Source: an uncultured Fibrobacter sp. (GTDB lineage: Bacteria > Fibrobacterota > Fibrobacteria > Fibrobacterales > Fibrobacteraceae). Taken from it: a stretch of DNA of 45,719 nucleotides. The stretch covers positions 1 through 45,719 of the forward strand of contig CAKUXP010000027.1 of NCBI GenBank assembly GCA_934700345.1, read 5' to 3'. Positions 1 through 9,222 of this stretch are shown here, in pieces. The notes beneath the pieces are model-generated. The model was not told the DNA's origin, searched no databases, and saw nothing but the letters and a program-made list of their open reading frames with translations. Both the position numbers and the translations under genes were made by a program. Position 1 is the stretch's first letter. Each line of letters opens with the position of its first letter.

Positions 1-39
1 AGGAACGTTTTTTCGGAACACTTTAAGGCGGAGACAGAC

Positions 40-3000
40 ATGCTAAAAGACGGTCTTTACGAGCAGCTGATAAACAAATCGCTCAAACAGGAAATATCCG
101 CCAGCAATGCCAAAGATATCGATATCAGAACATCGGATTTCGATAGTGAAAATTCTCCCGAAATTTTATCGCAATATGTGGCAAATATTTTAAAAAACCG
201 ACTGGTGAAACTAGCGGAACTTCACAAATCCGAATACGGCATCCAAAAGCAACTGGAAACGACAAATCAGATCCTTTCCGCCATCCAGGCAAAAGCCGAA
301 GAAATGCTACCGTTAGAAAACAGGCTGCTTGATTCCGTTTTCCATCGAAAGGACAGTATCTTATCCATCAATTCCAAAGCGTCCGTTATCCGACCGGAAA
401 CATCCCTCGTCGATAGTTCCCTGTTTACCGGAGCCGAGAAGGAACCGCAGATGTTTTCGGAACTAAAAAAGGAAATTCTATCCAGCAACAAAGTTTACAT
501 GCTGGTTTCCTTCATCAAATGGAGCGGCATCCGTCTCTTGCTCGATGAACTTCGCGCCTTTACGCAAAACGGAGGCGAACTTTTCATCGCAACCACATCC
601 TACATGGGAGCGACCGATTTGAAAGCCATCGAAGAGCTTTCTACGCTTCCCAACACGACGATCAAAATCAGCTACGACACGACCCGCACGCGCTTGCACG
701 CCAAGGCTTATATCTTTGAACGCGACACCGGTTTTACGACGGCCTATATCGGCTCGTCCAATATTTCCAACGCCGCACTTTCCAGCGGACTGGAATGGAA
801 CCTGAAAATCACGCAAAAAGCCCTGCCAAATATTTTCAAAAAAATCCGAGCCAATTTCGAATCCTATTGGAATTCAAGAGAATTTGAACTTTACACGGAA
901 AACGACTGCAGCCGCCTGCGGGCAGCGCTTTCAGCGGAAAAAAGTTTTACGGTCCCGAATCCAAGCTATTCATTTGAAATCCGACCGTTCCCTTACCAGC
1001 AGGAAATTCTCGACAGTCTCCAGACAGAAAGAAAAGTCCACGGTCGATATAGAAACCTGGTTGTTGCGGCGACAGGGACCGGAAAGACTGTCATCTCCGC
1101 CCTGGACTATAAAAACTTTTGCAAGGATAATCCGCAAAGCCATACGCGGCTTCTGTTTGTCGCTCATCGAGAAGAAATTCTAACGCAGAGCCTTTACACG
1201 TTCCGAGCCGTTTTAAAGGATCCGAACTTTGGCGAACTTTTTGTGGGAAACCACGAAGCGAACGATTTAAAACATCTGTTCATTTCCATCCAGACTTTCA
1301 ACTCGAAAAACTTCGCAGAAAAGACCTCTTCCGATTTTTACGACTACATCGTCATCGATGAATTTCATCACGCCGCGGCGCCGACTTACCAGAAACTGCT
1401 AAGCCACTTCAAACCAGAAGTTCTTCTCGGTTTAACCGCTACACCGGAACGCATGGATGGGAAAAACATTCTTGATTATTTTGACGGAAAAATCGCAGCG
1501 GAGATTCGCCTGCCCGAAGCAATCGATCGGAAGTTGCTCTGCCCGTTCCAGTATTTTGGCATCACGGATTCCGTTGACCTGGACACTTTAAAATGGACGC
1601 GCGGCGGTTACGACAAAAGCGAACTGTCCAATGTCTATACGGTCAATTCGCTCGTTGCAAAAAGACGGGCAACCCTTATTGCGGAATCCGTTGTCAAATA
1701 TGTAACCGACATCCAGCAAGTAAAAGGGTTGGGATTTTGCGTTTCGGTAAGACATGCAGAATTTATGTGCGACGAATTCAATGCGATGGGAATTCCGTCT
1801 ATCGCGCTATCCGGGAGCAGCGACGACAGCGAACGCTCCGCGGCAAAAGACAGGCTCGTTTCGGGAAAAGTTCGATTTATCTTTGTCGTCGATCTTTACA
1901 ACGAAGGCGTTGACATTCCCGAAATCAATACGGTTCTATTCCTAAGGCCGACGGAGTCCTTGACCGTTTTCCTGCAACAGCTCGGTCGCGGGCTGCGGAT
2001 TTCCGAGAACAAGGACTGTCTGACCGTTCTGGATTTCATCGGACAGGCAAACAGGAAATACAATTTCGAAGAAAAGTTCCAGGCTCTTCTTTCCTACAGT
2101 CACAAAAGCATTGCGCACGAAATCGAAAAAGGGTTTATCTCCGCGCCAAAAGGCTGTTACATCCAACTGGAAAAAAAGGCGGTCGAATACATTTTAGAAA
2201 ATATAAAATCGGCATTCAGCAGCCAAAACGCCTTTGTACAAAAGATAAAATCTTTCGAAGAAGATTCCGGATTAGCGATTTCGCTTTCCAATTTCTTGAA
2301 TTATTATCACCTCAATCCTCTGCGTCTTTACAAGAAGAATTCCTTTTCCCGCCTATGCGTTTCGGCAGGGGTCCTGCCAAACTTCACCGAGCCCGAAGAA
2401 AAAAATTTTACGTCGGCATTCACACGATTCGCACGGATCAACTCCCGGAGATTCATTCGATTCATCTTGGATATTCTGGAAAACGGCTTCCCAAGCAATT
2501 ACACGGAAGAAGAATTCCGGATGCTCCAAATGTTTCGATACACTTTTTGGGGAGAATCAAAACGGTTTGAAAGCGTAAAAGCCAGTATCGATGAGATTCT
2601 TCAAAACAAGATTCTGTGCCGGGAGCTTTCCGAACTATTGAAATTCAACCATGAAAAAATCGATTTCATCGATGCGCCTATCGACCTTGATTTCGCCTGT
2701 CCGCTAGATCTATACTGTTCCTACTCCAGGGATCAAATTTTAGTTGCCTGCGATTTTCTAAGGACAAGTTCCATGCGGGAAGGCGTCAAATTTCTCGCCG
2801 ACAAAAAACTTGACCTGCTTTTTGTCACCTTGGACAAATCCGAAAAGGACTATTCCGAAACGACACGTTACAACGACTATTCAATTAGCGAAACGCTTTT
2901 CCATTGGCAGAGCCAAAGCACGACATCCGACACATCCGAAACGGGAAATCGCTACATCAACGGGCATCATTTCGGAAACCAGGTCGTTCTCTTTGTCCGC

Positions 3001-3168
3001 GAAAGCAAAAAAGATGCGGAAACCGGTGTGACGTCAACATATACATGCCTCGGAAAGGTCCAATGCGTCGCCCATGAAGGTTCAAGTCCCATCAACATCA
3101 CATGGAAACTGGCACATCCCATCCCGGCAAAGTTCCTGAAAACGACAAACAAGATGATGGTCGGGTAA
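40..3168 (+). CDS. PLD-like / SF2 helicase / DUF3427 protein
   Basis: 1042 residues in three parts. The N-terminal third contains a phospholipase D-like half-site (HAKAYIF, His at about residue 220, followed by an IGSSN segment). The middle is a superfamily 2 helicase with Walker A GTGKT (346-350), a DEFHH Walker B box (440-444), the GLTATPERM motif III, and the arginine-finger motif GRGLR (649-653). The C-terminal third matches the DUF3427 pattern (TLDKSEKDYS, then FHWQSQ, then VVLFVRE). A GGCGGAG Shine-Dalgarno sequence lies 6-7 nt before the ATG. Proteins of this architecture are expected to act on DNA in an ATP-dependent way with a PLD-type nuclease, and are often found among defence genes; that role here is inference. 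No partner gene is visible because the window begins 39 bases upstream. Confidence 0.9.
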   Translation: MLKDGLYEQLINKSLKQEISASNAKDIDIRTSDFDSENSPEILSQYVANILKNRLVKLAELHKSEYGIQKQLETTNQILSAIQAKAEEMLPLENRLLDSVFHRKDSILSINSKASVIRPETSLVDSSLFTGAEKEPQMFSELKKEILSSNKVYMLVSFIKWSGIRLLLDELRAFTQNGGELFIATTSYMGATDLKAIEELSTLPNTTIKISYDTTRTRLHAKAYIFERDTGFTTAYIGSSNISNAALSSGLEWNLKITQKALPNIFKKIRANFESYWNSREFELYTENDCSRLRAALSAEKSFTVPNPSYSFEIRPFPYQQEILDSLQTERKVHGRYRNLVVAATGTGKTVISALDYKNFCKDNPQSHTRLLFVAHREEILTQSLYTFRAVLKDPNFGELFVGNHEANDLKHLFISIQTFNSKNFAEKTSSDFYDYIVIDEFHHAAAPTYQKLLSHFKPEVLLGLTATPERMDGKNILDYFDGKIAAEIRLPEAIDRKLLCPFQYFGITDSVDLDTLKWTRGGYDKSELSNVYTVNSLVAKRRATLIAESVVKYVTDIQQVKGLGFCVSVRHAEFMCDEFNAMGIPSIALSGSSDDSERSAAKDRLVSGKVRFIFVVDLYNEGVDIPEINTVLFLRPTESLTVFLQQLGRGLRISENKDCLTVLDFIGQANRKYNFEEKFQALLSYSHKSIAHEIEKGFISAPKGCYIQLEKKAVEYILENIKSAFSSQNAFVQKIKSFEEDSGLAISLSNFLNYYHLNPLRLYKKNSFSRLCVSAGVLPNFTEPEEKNFTSAFTRFARINSRRFIRFILDILENGFPSNYTEEEFRMLQMFRYTFWGESKRFESVKASIDEILQNKILCRELSELLKFNHEKIDFIDAPIDLDFACPLDLYCSYSRDQILVACDFLRTSSMREGVKFLADKKLDLLFVTLDKSEKDYSETTRYNDYSISETLFHWQSQSTTSDTSETGNRYINGHHFGNQVVLFVRESKKDAETGVTSTYTCLGKVQCVAHEGSSPINITWKLAHPIPAKFLKTTNKMMVG

Positions 3169-3202
3169 AAAAAATTCCCCGAGAAAAAATCCCGGGGGAA
3201 AA
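3167..3202 (-). terminator. Intrinsic terminator of the pdxB-side operon
   Basis: Read on the minus strand, a hairpin with stem TTCCCC/GGGGAA (3175-3180 with 3195-3200) is followed by a run of eight T residues (3174-3167). It lies just downstream of the minus-strand barrel-like gene and abuts the stop codon of the convergent helicase gene. On the plus strand there is no T tract, so it should act mainly on the minus strand. Confidence 0.7.
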
Positions 3203-3223
3203 CTTCAAACTTCTAAAACAACG

Positions 3224-4081
3224 TTAGAACCAGCGCCACGTAATACCCAGAGTCACGACATCGCGGTACTGCGTATCCTCGTCGATGTCCTTGTCGTAAG
3301 CGAGGTCCAGTCCCACGCTCAGAACGATCAGCGGGGCAATCGTCACGTCGAGCCTGTTTTCCCACTTGCCGTCGATTTCGTCAAAGCCCTTGAAGTTCAC
3401 AAACGCCCAGAGGCGCGTCTTGAACGAAGCGAGCGACGAGAACCCGATCTTGTATTCGGTTACGCTTTCGAGGCCCGGTTCGTCCTTGAACTTTTCAAAC
3501 TTTTTCGTATCCTTGTCGTCCGCCCAGCCGTATCCGTCCGAAAAAGTCATGCGGTTCGCAAAGGCGAATCCCTGACGGAAATTGTCGTTCGGCGCATAGG
3601 CGACACCGGCCATCTGGGTAAAGTATCCCGGATCCATAAAGCACGAGACCGGCGTCCTCGACGAATCGGTATAGGTGTAGCTTTTGGAAAACTGCGATTC
3701 GAAGCGCAAACCGGCATAAGGTTCAAAAGGTTTGAAGTCGTTTTCCGAAGCGGTCGTTTCGATGAAAATCTTGTCGCTCGTCTTGCGGGTGCCTGCGCCC
3801 TTGCGGTAGGTCTGTCCCCATTCGAGCTTGACGACATTCCGCCAGTCGATATGCGAAAAATGAGCCGTCACGTCGGCATCGTACTTGAGAATCCAGACGT
3901 TCGTGTTCACACCGTCCGAACCGTTATTCCAGTTGCTGTAATGCTGGCGCGTATATTGGAGGGACGCGAGGACATCGGCATTCCAGTTCGAAGGAAGAGC
4001 GTCGGAGAACATACCGTCTTCGGCAAAGGAAGATGCGGCGAAAAGGGAAACGGCAAGAGCCAAAGATTTAATCGGTTTCAT
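3224..4081 (-). CDS. Outer-membrane beta-barrel-like protein (DUF3078-like)
   Basis: 285 residues with a signal peptide (basic MKPIK start, hydrophobic core, cleavage near SSFAED). The mature part alternates short amphipathic strands rich in Trp, Tyr and Asn (for example YTRQHYSNWNNGSDG) and ends in the aromatic residue Phe (TWRWF), as outer-membrane barrels do. The overall pattern resembles DUF3078 proteins of Bacteroidetes and Fibrobacteres, whose function is unknown. It begins 15 nt after the pdxB stop, so it is probably the last gene of the ffh-pdxB transcript, and a terminator follows. An outer-membrane location is inferred. Confidence 0.72.
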   Translation of the reverse strand: MKPIKSLALAVSLFAASSFAEDGMFSDALPSNWNADVLASLQYTRQHYSNWNNGSDGVNTNVWILKYDADVTAHFSHIDWRNVVKLEWGQTYRKGAGTRKTSDKIFIETTASENDFKPFEPYAGLRFESQFSKSYTYTDSSRTPVSCFMDPGYFTQMAGVAYAPNDNFRQGFAFANRMTFSDGYGWADDKDTKKFEKFKDEPGLESVTEYKIGFSSLASFKTRLWAFVNFKGFDEIDGKWENRLDVTIAPLIVLSVGLDLAYDKDIDEDTQYRDVVTLGITWRWF

Positions 4082-4096
4082 GAAATTAAAGTTAGT

Positions 4097-5221
4097 TTAG
4101 TCGGGGAAAATCGTAAAGCCCAGACATTCGAGCATGTGACGGGATGCAAACTGGGCTTTGCCAAGTCGGACCCGAAAGGCGACCGGTTCCCTGCGGACCG
4201 GATAGCTGTTGCGCAGTTTTTCAAAGTCTGCGATATTTTGCTTGAGCGATTCCGAATCCCTTGAAATGTCGTATGTTCCGAGAACGAGTTTCCGGGCGAG
4301 AGCTTCCGCACCATAAATTTCGCGCGCATCCAAAACAGGCAAATCCGAAGAAAGTGCAGCCCGAAAATCCTGGAGAGGTCCTACGGCGAAAAAGCGGGCA
4401 AAGGCGTGCACGATCTGCGTCGTCGCATTCGCCTTTCCATCCCGGCTGTAACCTGCGATATGCGGCGTCCCGAAGTCCACCAGACGCAAAAGTTCCGGGT
4501 CGATATGCGGCTCGTTTTCCCAAGTATCGAGAACCGCTGCATTCAAACGCTTATCTTTCAGTGCGGATTTCAAAGCGTTTCCGTCGGCGACTTCTCCCCG
4601 CGAAGCGTTCAGGAGCCAGACATCCGGGCGCATTTTTTCAAAAAAAGTTTTACCGGCCAAATGATAGGTCGGATATTTTCCCGTTCTTTCGAGCGGCACG
4701 TGAAGCGTCACGATGTCGGAATTCGAGAGGAGCTCTTCCTCGGAAACGAAATTGTCCGAACCTTCCTTTTCGGCTCGCGGAGGATCGCAGAGCAGAACAT
4801 CCATGTTCAGGGCTTTCGCCACCCGCAGAACTTCCCTGCCGACATGCCCCACGCCGATGATTCCGAGCGTCTTTTCGGAAAGCGGCTCCGCAAATTTTTG
4901 GGACAGGCTCAAGAGCGCCGAAGCGACATATTGCGCAACGCTTGCCGCATTGCATCCCGGCGCGTTCGTCCAAAAAATCCTTTTCGAATCGAGATACGCC
5001 TTGTCCAAGTGATCCGTCCCGATTGTCGCCGTCGCAACGAACTTCACCCGGGAACCTTCGAGAAGGCTTGAATCCACACGGGTCCGCGTCCGGACGAACA
5101 GCGCATCGGCATCTTTCACGTCAGCCGAACGGATTTCCGCGCCGGACATGTAGCGGACATCTGCAAAAGGCTCCAAAACGCCCTGTAAAAAAGGGATCGC
5201 GCTGTCTGCGACGACAAGCAT
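4097..5221 (-). CDS. pdxB: 4-phosphoerythronate dehydrogenase
   Basis: 374 residues. PdxB oxidises 4-phospho-D-erythronate in the DXP-dependent route to pyridoxal phosphate. It is a D-2-hydroxyacid dehydrogenase: the GTDHLD and NAPGCNA segments are typical of PdxB, the NAD-binding fold has GIIGVGHVG, and the catalytic residues appear as the Arg of NASRGEVAD, the Glu of WENEPH and the His of THIAGYS-like PHIAGYS. The C-terminal extension of about 100 residues fits the PdxB dimerisation domain. Its ATG overlaps the ffh stop in TGATG, so translation is coupled to ffh. The pairing with ffh has no evident functional logic. Confidence 0.93.
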   Translation of the reverse strand: MLVVADSAIPFLQGVLEPFADVRYMSGAEIRSADVKDADALFVRTRTRVDSSLLEGSRVKFVATATIGTDHLDKAYLDSKRIFWTNAPGCNAASVAQYVASALLSLSQKFAEPLSEKTLGIIGVGHVGREVLRVAKALNMDVLLCDPPRAEKEGSDNFVSEEELLSNSDIVTLHVPLERTGKYPTYHLAGKTFFEKMRPDVWLLNASRGEVADGNALKSALKDKRLNAAVLDTWENEPHIDPELLRLVDFGTPHIAGYSRDGKANATTQIVHAFARFFAVGPLQDFRAALSSDLPVLDAREIYGAEALARKLVLGTYDISRDSESLKQNIADFEKLRNSYPVRREPVAFRVRLGKAQFASRHMLECLGFTIFPD

Positions 5222-6582
5222 CAGCGCTTCTTTTTCTTCTTCTTGGGTGGCGTGTAATTCGAACCGACCGGTGCGCCGCCATTCTGCTTTCGCGCAAACG
5301 AGCCGATTTTCTTGAACATCGCCTTCATGTCCTCGAACTGGCGGAGAACCTGGTTCACGCGAGGAACGTCCGTGCCCGATCCCTTGGCGATTCGGGTCTT
5401 GCGGCTGCCGTTGATGATATCGGGATGCTTGCGCTCTTTGGCCGTCATCGAACTGAGGACCGCTTCGACATAGACCATTTCCTTCTCGTTGATCTTGTCG
5501 AGCGGGAGCTTGTTCAGGCCCGGGATAAGTCCCAGAATGTCCTTGATGCGACCAAGCTTTTTAATCGTGCGGAGCTGCCTCAAGAAATCGTCCAGATCGA
5601 ACGTGTTGTTCAGGATTTTTTTCTTCAGATCCTTCGCGTCGCGCTCGTCGATGACCGACTGCGCCTTTTCGACAAGGCTCACCACGTCGCCCATGCCGAG
5701 GATTCGGCTGGCCATTCGGTCCGGGTGGAAAAGATCGATTTCGTTCGGTTTCTCGCCCACGCCAATAAAGCAGATGGGAACGCCCGTAATCTTTTTAATC
5801 GAAAGCGCCGCACCGCCACGAGCGTCGCCGTCCATCTTCGAAAGGCAGACACCCGTAAAATTCAGCCGGTTGAAAAATGTTTCCGCGACATTGACCGCTT
5901 CCTGGCCTATCATCGCATCCGCGACAAAGAGGATTTCCTCGGGCTTCACCGCATCGCGAGCCTGTTCGAGTTCCTGCATCAGCTTTTCGTCGATCTGCAA
6001 GCGACCCGCAGTATCGTAGATGACGACATCAAAGCCGTTCTGTTCCGCGTATTCGCGCCCATGCTTGATGATTTCGACAGGATTTCCTTCGCCCTCGTCG
6101 TACACCGGAATCCCGATGGACTTGCCGAGAACCTGCAACTGCTTGATAGCCGCCGGGCGATAGACGTCCGCCGCGACAAGGAGCGGTTTTTTCTTGCGCT
6201 TGCTCCGCAGATAAAGGGAAATCTTCGCGGCAAAAGTCGTCTTGCCGGATCCCTGGAGACCGACCATCATGATGCCGACCGGGGGCTTTCCCGAAAGGAC
6301 AAGTTCTTTCGTTTCGCCGCCCATGACATCGACCAGCTCATCGTGAATGATCTTGACAATCTGCTGTCCGGGCGTCACCGACGTGAGAACTTCCTTTCCC
6401 ATCGCCTTTTCCTTTACCGCCTTCACAAAGTCGCGCGTGACGTTAAAGCTCACGTCCGCTTCGAGAAAGGCCCGGCGAACTTCGCGGAGCGAGTCCGCTA
6501 CGTTTTCCTCGGTCAGGGTTCCTTGCCCACGCAAATTTTTTAGCGTCGATTCCAGAGATTCAGTCAATTGCGAAAACATCAT
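5221..6582 (-). CDS. ffh: Signal recognition particle GTPase Ffh
   Basis: 453 residues. Ffh binds signal peptides of nascent chains together with 4.5S RNA and delivers ribosomes to FtsY. The NG domain shows the N-terminal helical bundle, the P-loop GLQGSGKT (108-115), DTAGR and the SKMDGDARGG motif. The methionine-rich M domain includes the RNA-binding SRKTRIAKGSG helix-turn-helix. The tail is strongly basic (PPKKKKKKR). Two ATGs lie side by side (6582 and 6579). A TATATT element ends 8 nt before the first ATG and there is no Shine-Dalgarno sequence, suggesting a leaderless transcript. It is the first gene of ffh-pdxB-barrel protein. Confidence 0.97.
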   Translation of the reverse strand: MMFSQLTESLESTLKNLRGQGTLTEENVADSLREVRRAFLEADVSFNVTRDFVKAVKEKAMGKEVLTSVTPGQQIVKIIHDELVDVMGGETKELVLSGKPPVGIMMVGLQGSGKTTFAAKISLYLRSKRKKKPLLVAADVYRPAAIKQLQVLGKSIGIPVYDEGEGNPVEIIKHGREYAEQNGFDVVIYDTAGRLQIDEKLMQELEQARDAVKPEEILFVADAMIGQEAVNVAETFFNRLNFTGVCLSKMDGDARGGAALSIKKITGVPICFIGVGEKPNEIDLFHPDRMASRILGMGDVVSLVEKAQSVIDERDAKDLKKKILNNTFDLDDFLRQLRTIKKLGRIKDILGLIPGLNKLPLDKINEKEMVYVEAVLSSMTAKERKHPDIINGSRKTRIAKGSGTDVPRVNQVLRQFEDMKAMFKKIGSFARKQNGGAPVGSNYTPPKKKKKKR

Positions 6583-6590
6583 AATTCCAA

Positions 6591-6596
6591 AATATA
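6591..6596 (-). promoter_or_regulatory. Putative -10 element of ffh
   Basis: TATATT on the minus strand, with 8 nt (TTGGAATT) between it and the ATG at 6582. Transcription from this -10 would begin at or next to the start codon. Confidence 0.5.
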
Positions 6597-6610
6597 GAAA
6601 TCAAGCGGAT

Positions 6611-7591
6611 TCAAGAGCTGAACGAGCCTTTTATCTCCCGTTCCATCTTCAGCCGCACGACCATTTCGCTGTAGAGATCCTTGAGGCAGTCCTCCATCGT
6701 GATCAGGGGTTTCCATCCCAAGGCGGTAATTTTCGCCGGATCGCCAACAAGAAGCGGAATGTCAAGCGTGCGTTCCTTCGACGGATCGAAGCAGAAATCG
6801 ACATCGACTCCCGCAATATCGACAAGGTATTCGGTCAGCTCCCGGAAGGTATAGGATTTTCCCGAGCAGATGTTATAGACCTCGCCCGAATTTCCCGCCT
6901 GCAAGACCTGGATAAGCCCTCTCGCCACATCGCGCACATCGAGAACATCCCGGCTCACATCCAGGCTCCCGGAATAGATGATGGGTTCCGCCCCGTACTT
7001 CTTAATCTTCACCAGCTGGCTCGCAATCAACGGAATCGCGAAACGACGGCTGTGATGCGGGCCGGTAAAATGGAACGGACGAATCGTTACGATGTGCATT
7101 CCGTAGGCATTTACAAACTGGTTGCCCAAAAGTTCCATGCAGGCCTTGGACGTCGCATACGAGGTCAGCGGATTCGGCGGATCCGATTCCTTGTGAAGAG
7201 TCGTAAGAAGCGTCCCGTTAGCGCGTCCGTAAATCTCGCTCGAACTGAGCAGGAGGATTTTCGCTTCGGGAACAATCTGGCGGGCCGCTTCGAGCAGGTT
7301 CTGCGTTCCAAGCAGGTTCGTGCTGAGCGTTTCGTAAGGTTTCTTGTACGAAAGCCCCACGCTCGACTGGCTTGCCAAATGGAAGATGGCCCGGGGAGCG
7401 GTTTCCTTCACCACGGAGAGAACGTCCTTGAAGTTCAGGAGGTTTCCCGTGCGATAGACCACATCGGAAATTTTCTGCCATGGCTGCGGCTGCTCGTCGC
7501 TGAAACTGAAAAGGCTTTCGCCGTTCCGCGTTACGGTGGCGAGGATATGAAATCCGAGAGCGCCCGTTCCGCCCGTTACCAGGATACTCAT
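6611..7591 (-). CDS. NAD(P)-dependent sugar-nucleotide reductase, GDP-4-dehydro-6-deoxy-mannose reductase-like
   Basis: 326 residues of an extended short-chain dehydrogenase. The nucleotide-binding glycine motif is GGTGALG (7-13); the catalytic pair is Tyr145 and Lys149 (SYATSK), with the LSSSEIYG segment supplying Ser. The RPFHFTGPHHSRRF, SRDVLDVRDVARG and GEVYNICSGKSYTFREL segments match the Rmd branch, which reduces GDP-4-dehydro-6-deoxy-D-mannose to GDP-D-rhamnose; a related GDP- or dTDP-sugar substrate cannot be excluded. It starts at an ATGA overlap with aroKB and has a GGAGG Shine-Dalgarno sequence. A role in making deoxysugars for surface polysaccharide is likely. Its position in a shikimate operon is not explained by shared chemistry. 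Confidence 0.75.
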   Translation of the reverse strand: MSILVTGGTGALGFHILATVTRNGESLFSFSDEQPQPWQKISDVVYRTGNLLNFKDVLSVVKETAPRAIFHLASQSSVGLSYKKPYETLSTNLLGTQNLLEAARQIVPEAKILLLSSSEIYGRANGTLLTTLHKESDPPNPLTSYATSKACMELLGNQFVNAYGMHIVTIRPFHFTGPHHSRRFAIPLIASQLVKIKKYGAEPIIYSGSLDVSRDVLDVRDVARGLIQVLQAGNSGEVYNICSGKSYTFRELTEYLVDIAGVDVDFCFDPSKERTLDIPLLVGDPAKITALGWKPLITMEDCLKDLYSEMVVRLKMEREIKGSFSS

Positions 7592-9222
7592 GCAGATACC
7601 TCCGGCAAAACAACTTTCCAGGCTTCCTTGACTAGGGATTCTTCGACATTCGCAACTTTTTTCACTTCGCCGATTCGCGTCGGAAGGATATAGACGCGCT
7701 TGTCCTTTTCCGCTTTCTTATCGACGCCCATCGCTTCCCAGGCCGCATCGGCGGTAACGCTATCGACAGTCTTCGGAAATCCGTAGGCATCAAGAAGCGC
7801 CGCTTGGCGCATTTCCGTTTCCTTCGAAATCAAACCGAGCATCCGGGCGAGGCGCGCAGCGACCCGCATGCCAAGGCTTACCCCGATACCGTGCGAGAAC
7901 TCATAGTGGTGCAAGTTTTCAATCGCATGCCCAAAGGTGTGCCCGTAGTTCAGAATCGCCCGCAGCCCGAGTTCCTTCTCGTCAATGCCGACGACTTCCG
8001 CCTTGATTTCACAGCTGCGCCGAATGATATGCGTTAAAGCTTCCGCATCCCGGGAAAGAATCTTTTGCACATTCTCTTCCAGATACGCAAAAAACGCTTC
8101 GTCATAAATCACGCCATACTTGACCACTTCGGCAAGACCCGCGAGATATTCCGAATCGGGAAGAGTCAAAAGCGTATCCAAATCGCAAACAACCGCCTTC
8201 GGCTGGTAAAACGCACCGATCATGTTCTTTCCTTCCGGGTGGTTTACCGCCACCTTTCCGCCGACCGAGCTGTCAACCATCGCAAGGAGCGTCGTGGGAA
8301 TCTGCACAAACGAAATTCCGCGCTGGTACGTCGCCGCGGCAAAGCCCGCCATGTCGCCGACAACCCCGCCCGAAAGCTGGAGCAGGCACGATTTGCGGCT
8401 AAAGCGCCTCCGGAGCATGAAAGTAAAAAGCTGATTCAGGCTGTTCAGGTTTTTGAATATTTCCCCCGCCCGAAACTTAAAAACGGGACAATTGCCCGCC
8501 TCGTGCCGGAGCATTCCCAAGTTGCGGGACTGGGCCTTTGCAATCGTCGTATCCGTGCAGACGAGGAACGAATCGTTTGGAGCGAGTCGGAGACCGGAAA
8601 GGAGCGTTGAAAATCTCGGGATTAATTTGTGTCCAATGAAAATCGGATAGTGCGAACCGCCGGAAGGCTCCACATAGACCGACCGGGACTTCCAGAATTG
8701 CAGCCCGCGCAGTACGGCAGAAACGACCCGTTCCTCGGATTCGTTTGTACTTTCCACGCTGAAATCGGCAAGCGCATAGCGCGCTTCCCTTTCGGCAAGC
8801 ATCGTCTTGACCTTTTCGAGACGAGCCTCCGGCGAAAGCCCGGACATCAGCGGACGCGTATCCTTGCGACCGATCCGCTCCGATAGAACTTCCGGAGAGG
8901 CCCAGAGACGGACGATCAATCCCGTTTTCCGAATAAGCGATACGACCGCCCCTTGCGTCAAGGTTCCCCCGCCAAGGGCGACCACCTTCGGCGAAGGATC
9001 CGCCGCAATTTCCTCGATTAGGGAAAGTTCCATCTTGCGAAACACCGCTTCGCCATCCTCTTCGAAAATTTCCGAAATGCTCTTTCCCTCTCGCTCCACG
9101 ATTGTCGCATCGGTATCGATAAACGACGCATGAAAGCGTTCCGCAACCGCATGCCCGATCCGGCTCTTGCCGCTCGCCATGAAACCCGTAAAATAGACCG
9201 TCTGGTTCAAGGATTCCATCAT
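7588..9222 (-). CDS. aroKB: Bifunctional shikimate kinase / 3-dehydroquinate synthase
   Basis: 544 residues fusing two steps of the shikimate pathway. Residues 1 to about 165 are shikimate kinase: P-loop GFMASGKS (13-20), the DTD shikimate site and the GGGT motif. Residues from about 185 to the end are 3-dehydroquinate synthase: GGVVGDMAGFAAATYQRG for NAD, PTTLLAMVDSSVGGK, the metal ligands in GLAEVVKYG (Glu) and NYGHTFGHA (His), and a further His in EFSHGIG. AroB converts DAHP to 3-dehydroquinate and AroK phosphorylates shikimate, so the two activities are not consecutive. It begins at an ATGA overlap with aroE behind a GGAGGAAAG Shine-Dalgarno sequence, which supports the ATG at 9222. Confidence 0.95.
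   Translation of the reverse strand: MMESLNQTVYFTGFMASGKSRIGHAVAERFHASFIDTDATIVEREGKSISEIFEEDGEAVFRKMELSLIEEIAADPSPKVVALGGGTLTQGAVVSLIRKTGLIVRLWASPEVLSERIGRKDTRPLMSGLSPEARLEKVKTMLAEREARYALADFSVESTNESEERVVSAVLRGLQFWKSRSVYVEPSGGSHYPIFIGHKLIPRFSTLLSGLRLAPNDSFLVCTDTTIAKAQSRNLGMLRHEAGNCPVFKFRAGEIFKNLNSLNQLFTFMLRRRFSRKSCLLQLSGGVVGDMAGFAAATYQRGISFVQIPTTLLAMVDSSVGGKVAVNHPEGKNMIGAFYQPKAVVCDLDTLLTLPDSEYLAGLAEVVKYGVIYDEAFFAYLEENVQKILSRDAEALTHIIRRSCEIKAEVVGIDEKELGLRAILNYGHTFGHAIENLHHYEFSHGIGVSLGMRVAARLARMLGLISKETEMRQAALLDAYGFPKTVDSVTADAAWEAMGVDKKAEKDKRVYILPTRIGEVKKVANVEESLVKEAWKVVLPEVSA

Noticed and set aside
4942..6543. Long 533-codon open frame opposite ffh
   Set aside because: It runs antisense to a clear ffh, is Arg/His/Asp-rich without domain pattern, and arises from the GC-biased third positions of the real gene.
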